From the NCBI GenBank assembly GCA_025928125.1, contig JAICKD010000251.1, positions 1-5,815 of the forward strand: DNA of 5,815 bases. Direction: 5' to 3'. This stretch comes from Ktedonobacterales bacterium (GTDB lineage Bacteria; Chloroflexota; Ktedonobacteria; Ktedonobacterales; JADMIN01). The first letter of the stretch is position 1, and the number at the start of each line of letters is the position of its first letter. A model generated the notes under the pieces. It had not been told where the DNA came from, did no database searches, and saw only the letters and a program-made list of their open reading frames with translations. Shown here one piece after another: positions 4,954 to 5,815 of the stretch. The position numbers and the translations under genes were made by a program.

Positions 4954-5409
4954 TCAATGCGATAGATGATGGACTGCCACTTTCGCGTTCATCGCGTCGG
5001 CAATCGCATCGGCGACGACACTCCGGTGGCATTGATGCGGCTCATGCTCAACACACATGAGACATGTGCGTTCAGATGTCGCAAAGCTGGCTGCTTCACT
5101 TACACTCGGAGTCTGGCACGCCAGATATGCTCTGTAGGAGGCGAAGAAGGCGTCGTAATCCTTATTCTCATAGAGGCTAGTCCGCAGGTCGCGCGGGCTG
5201 CCTAGCGAACGCATATGCTCATAGCGAATGCCAGAGTCTTCGAGCGCCTGCCGTAGCGCAGTCTTGGAGAACCCCTTCTTGCGGCTAATCGGAGTCATGC
5301 GCACGTCGATCAGCAACGAAACACCTTCCGCTTGCAGAGTTGCAACGAAGCTGTCTAGCGTATGGCCCGAATACCCAATGGTGTAAAGAGGATGCTTTCG
5401 TCGGCCCAT
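4954..5409 (-). CDS. DUF488 domain-containing protein
   Basis: The 151-residue product is a nearly complete single DUF488 domain. Visible family marks are TIGYSGHTLDSF (10-21), the DVR motif at 35-37 followed by TPISRKKGFSK, YEHMRSLGSPRDLR (63-76), and the C-terminal MCVEHEPHQCHRSVVA, with C119, E121, C127, H128 and R129 as the likely active or metal site. The frame runs open to 5661, but the extra 84 residues overlap the URO-D gene, are Arg/Pro-rich and look non-coding. The ATG at 5407-5409 is backed by a GGGAG ribosome site and the domain starts right after it. DUF488 has no assigned biochemical function that I can state with confidence. The gene lies downstream of the URO-D gene on the same strand, 112 bp away, with its own apparent promoter region. 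Confidence 0.88.
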   Translation of the reverse strand: MGRRKHPLYTIGYSGHTLDSFVATLQAEGVSLLIDVRMTPISRKKGFSKTALRQALEDSGIRYEHMRSLGSPRDLRTSLYENKDYDAFFASYRAYLACQTPSVSEAASFATSERTCLMCVEHEPHQCHRSVVADAIADAMNAKVAVHHLSH

Positions 5410-5419
5410 CTCTGAATGG

Positions 5420-5424
5420 CTCCC
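5420..5424 (-). promoter_or_regulatory. Ribosome binding site GGGAG for the DUF488 gene
   Basis: On the minus strand AAAGGGAG ends 10 nt before the ATG at 5407-5409. This supports the short start over the frame extension to 5661. Confidence 0.55.
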
Positions 5425-5443
5425 TTTGACTCTTACTCGTTTT

Positions 5444-5455
5444 GACACATGTGTC
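5444..5455. promoter_or_regulatory. Perfect 12-bp palindrome GACACATGTGTC, candidate operator
   Basis: GACACATGTGTC is identical to its reverse complement and lies 34 bp before the DUF488 start codon, in the 112-bp gap after the URO-D gene. It is just downstream of a TACAAT hexamer (5469-5474, minus strand), a normal position for a repressor site. No T-tract follows, so it is not an intrinsic terminator. Confidence 0.45.
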
Positions 5456-5468
5456 GCAACCTTACCAG

Positions 5469-5474
5469 ATTGTA
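5469..5474 (-). promoter_or_regulatory. Candidate -10 element TACAAT for the DUF488 gene
   Basis: On the minus strand TACAAT lies 59 bp before the DUF488 ATG. The nearest -35-like sequence, TTGCTC, has a 19-bp spacer, longer than ideal. It supports separate transcription of DUF488 from the URO-D gene. Confidence 0.3.
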
Positions 5475-5521
5475 CGACGCCCGCCTCGTCTTCGAGCAAC
5501 TCGCCTGCTACTATGTTGCCA

Positions 5522-5815
5522 CTACCTCGCCCCCATGGCGCGAACTGCGGCTGCGGCTGCCTCCAGATTCGCGGCGGGGGTGCGCGGGGGAATCGAGCAG
5601 CCCGGCGCGACCAGCACGCGGCGGCCCTCCGTCTCCTTGATCGCCGCCCGTACCTCCGCATCCACCTGCTCCGGCGTGCCGTCGGGGAGCGTCGTCTTCT
5701 CGCTCACGCCGCCCATCACCGCATGCGCCGTCCGCTCCTTGCCCTCGCCCAGCGATGGATTGCCCGGCAGCGTCGCCGCCCAGCTGATCGCCGCGACGGG
5801 ATAGTCGGCCAACAA
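5522..5815 (-). CDS. Uroporphyrinogen decarboxylase-superfamily protein, MtaA/methyltransferase-like (C-terminal part, 5' partial)
   Basis: Only the last 97 or so codons are in the window and the frame is open at the right edge; the codon at the edge is not a believable start. The segment shows the end of a TIM-barrel URO-D fold: VMGGVSEKTTLPDGTPEQV (33-51 counted from the edge), then the helix DAEVRAAIKET, then VLVAPGCSIPPRTPAANL (67-84). The phrase APGCSIPP resembles cobalamin/CoM methyltransferases of the MtaA type rather than HemE, which usually has a NLGHG-type sequence there. In MtaA-like enzymes a Cys at this place is the last ligand of the H-x-C...C zinc site, so C73 may be that ligand; the H-x-C part would be outside. 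The haem enzyme HemE is therefore less likely, and a methyltransferase or uncharacterised URO-D paralogue is more likely. Confidence 0.82.
   Translation of the reverse strand: MLADYPVAAISWAATLPGNPSLGEGKERTAHAVMGGVSEKTTLPDGTPEQVDAEVRAAIKETEGRRVLVAPGCSIPPRTPAANLEAAAAAVRAMGAR

Noticed and set aside
5410..5661. 84-residue extension of the DUF488 protein
   Set aside because: It is Arg/Pro-rich, overlaps the end of the URO-D gene in another frame, and the DUF488 domain begins right after the ATG at 5407-5409 with its own ribosome site.

Overview
The window looks like a moderately GC-rich bacterial chromosome segment. The edge genes are clearly GC-richer than the gene at 4111-4944. The gene mix suggests a soil or thermophile-type Chloroflexota, perhaps Ktedonobacteria: a soluble MgtE-N/CBS protein, an Asp-box lipoprotein, an orphan HicB-like protein and a methyltransferase-type URO-D protein. 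This assignment is an inference from gene content only. No rRNA, tRNA, insertion sequence or CRISPR array is visible.

Layout, left to right. (1) 3-731 (+) is the C-terminal part of an MgtE-N/CBS-pair regulatory protein, cut by the left edge. (2) 743-1927 (-) is a secreted lipoprotein with four Asp-box (BNR-like) motifs. (3) 2122-3039 (+) is a stand-alone nucleotidyltransferase with a GGS...DxD active site. (4) 3089-3283 (+) is a 64-residue HicB-like protein with no HicA beside it. (5) 3286-3861 (-) is a RimJ/RimL-type GNAT acetyltransferase, apparently expressed from an extended -10 promoter as a leaderless message. (6) 4111-4944 (+) is an uncharacterised 277-residue protein with a C-x4-C-x-G-H motif. 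(7) 4954-5409 (-) is a DUF488 protein. (8) 5522-5815 (-) is the C-terminal end of a URO-D/MtaA-type protein, cut by the right edge.

The genes do not form one pathway. Strand changes at almost every gene, and three tail-to-tail junctions are only 11, 2 and 9 bp long with no recognisable intrinsic terminator. The middle (about 2.1-5.4 kb) reads as single-gene accessory cargo between two more ordinary edge genes. The most interesting part is the uncharacterised 4111 gene beside a DUF488 gene, each with its own regulatory signals. DUF488 is preceded by a perfect 12-bp palindrome. The other points of interest are the GNAT promoter, a partnerless HicB and a basic insertion that interrupts the first CBS domain of the MgtE-like protein.
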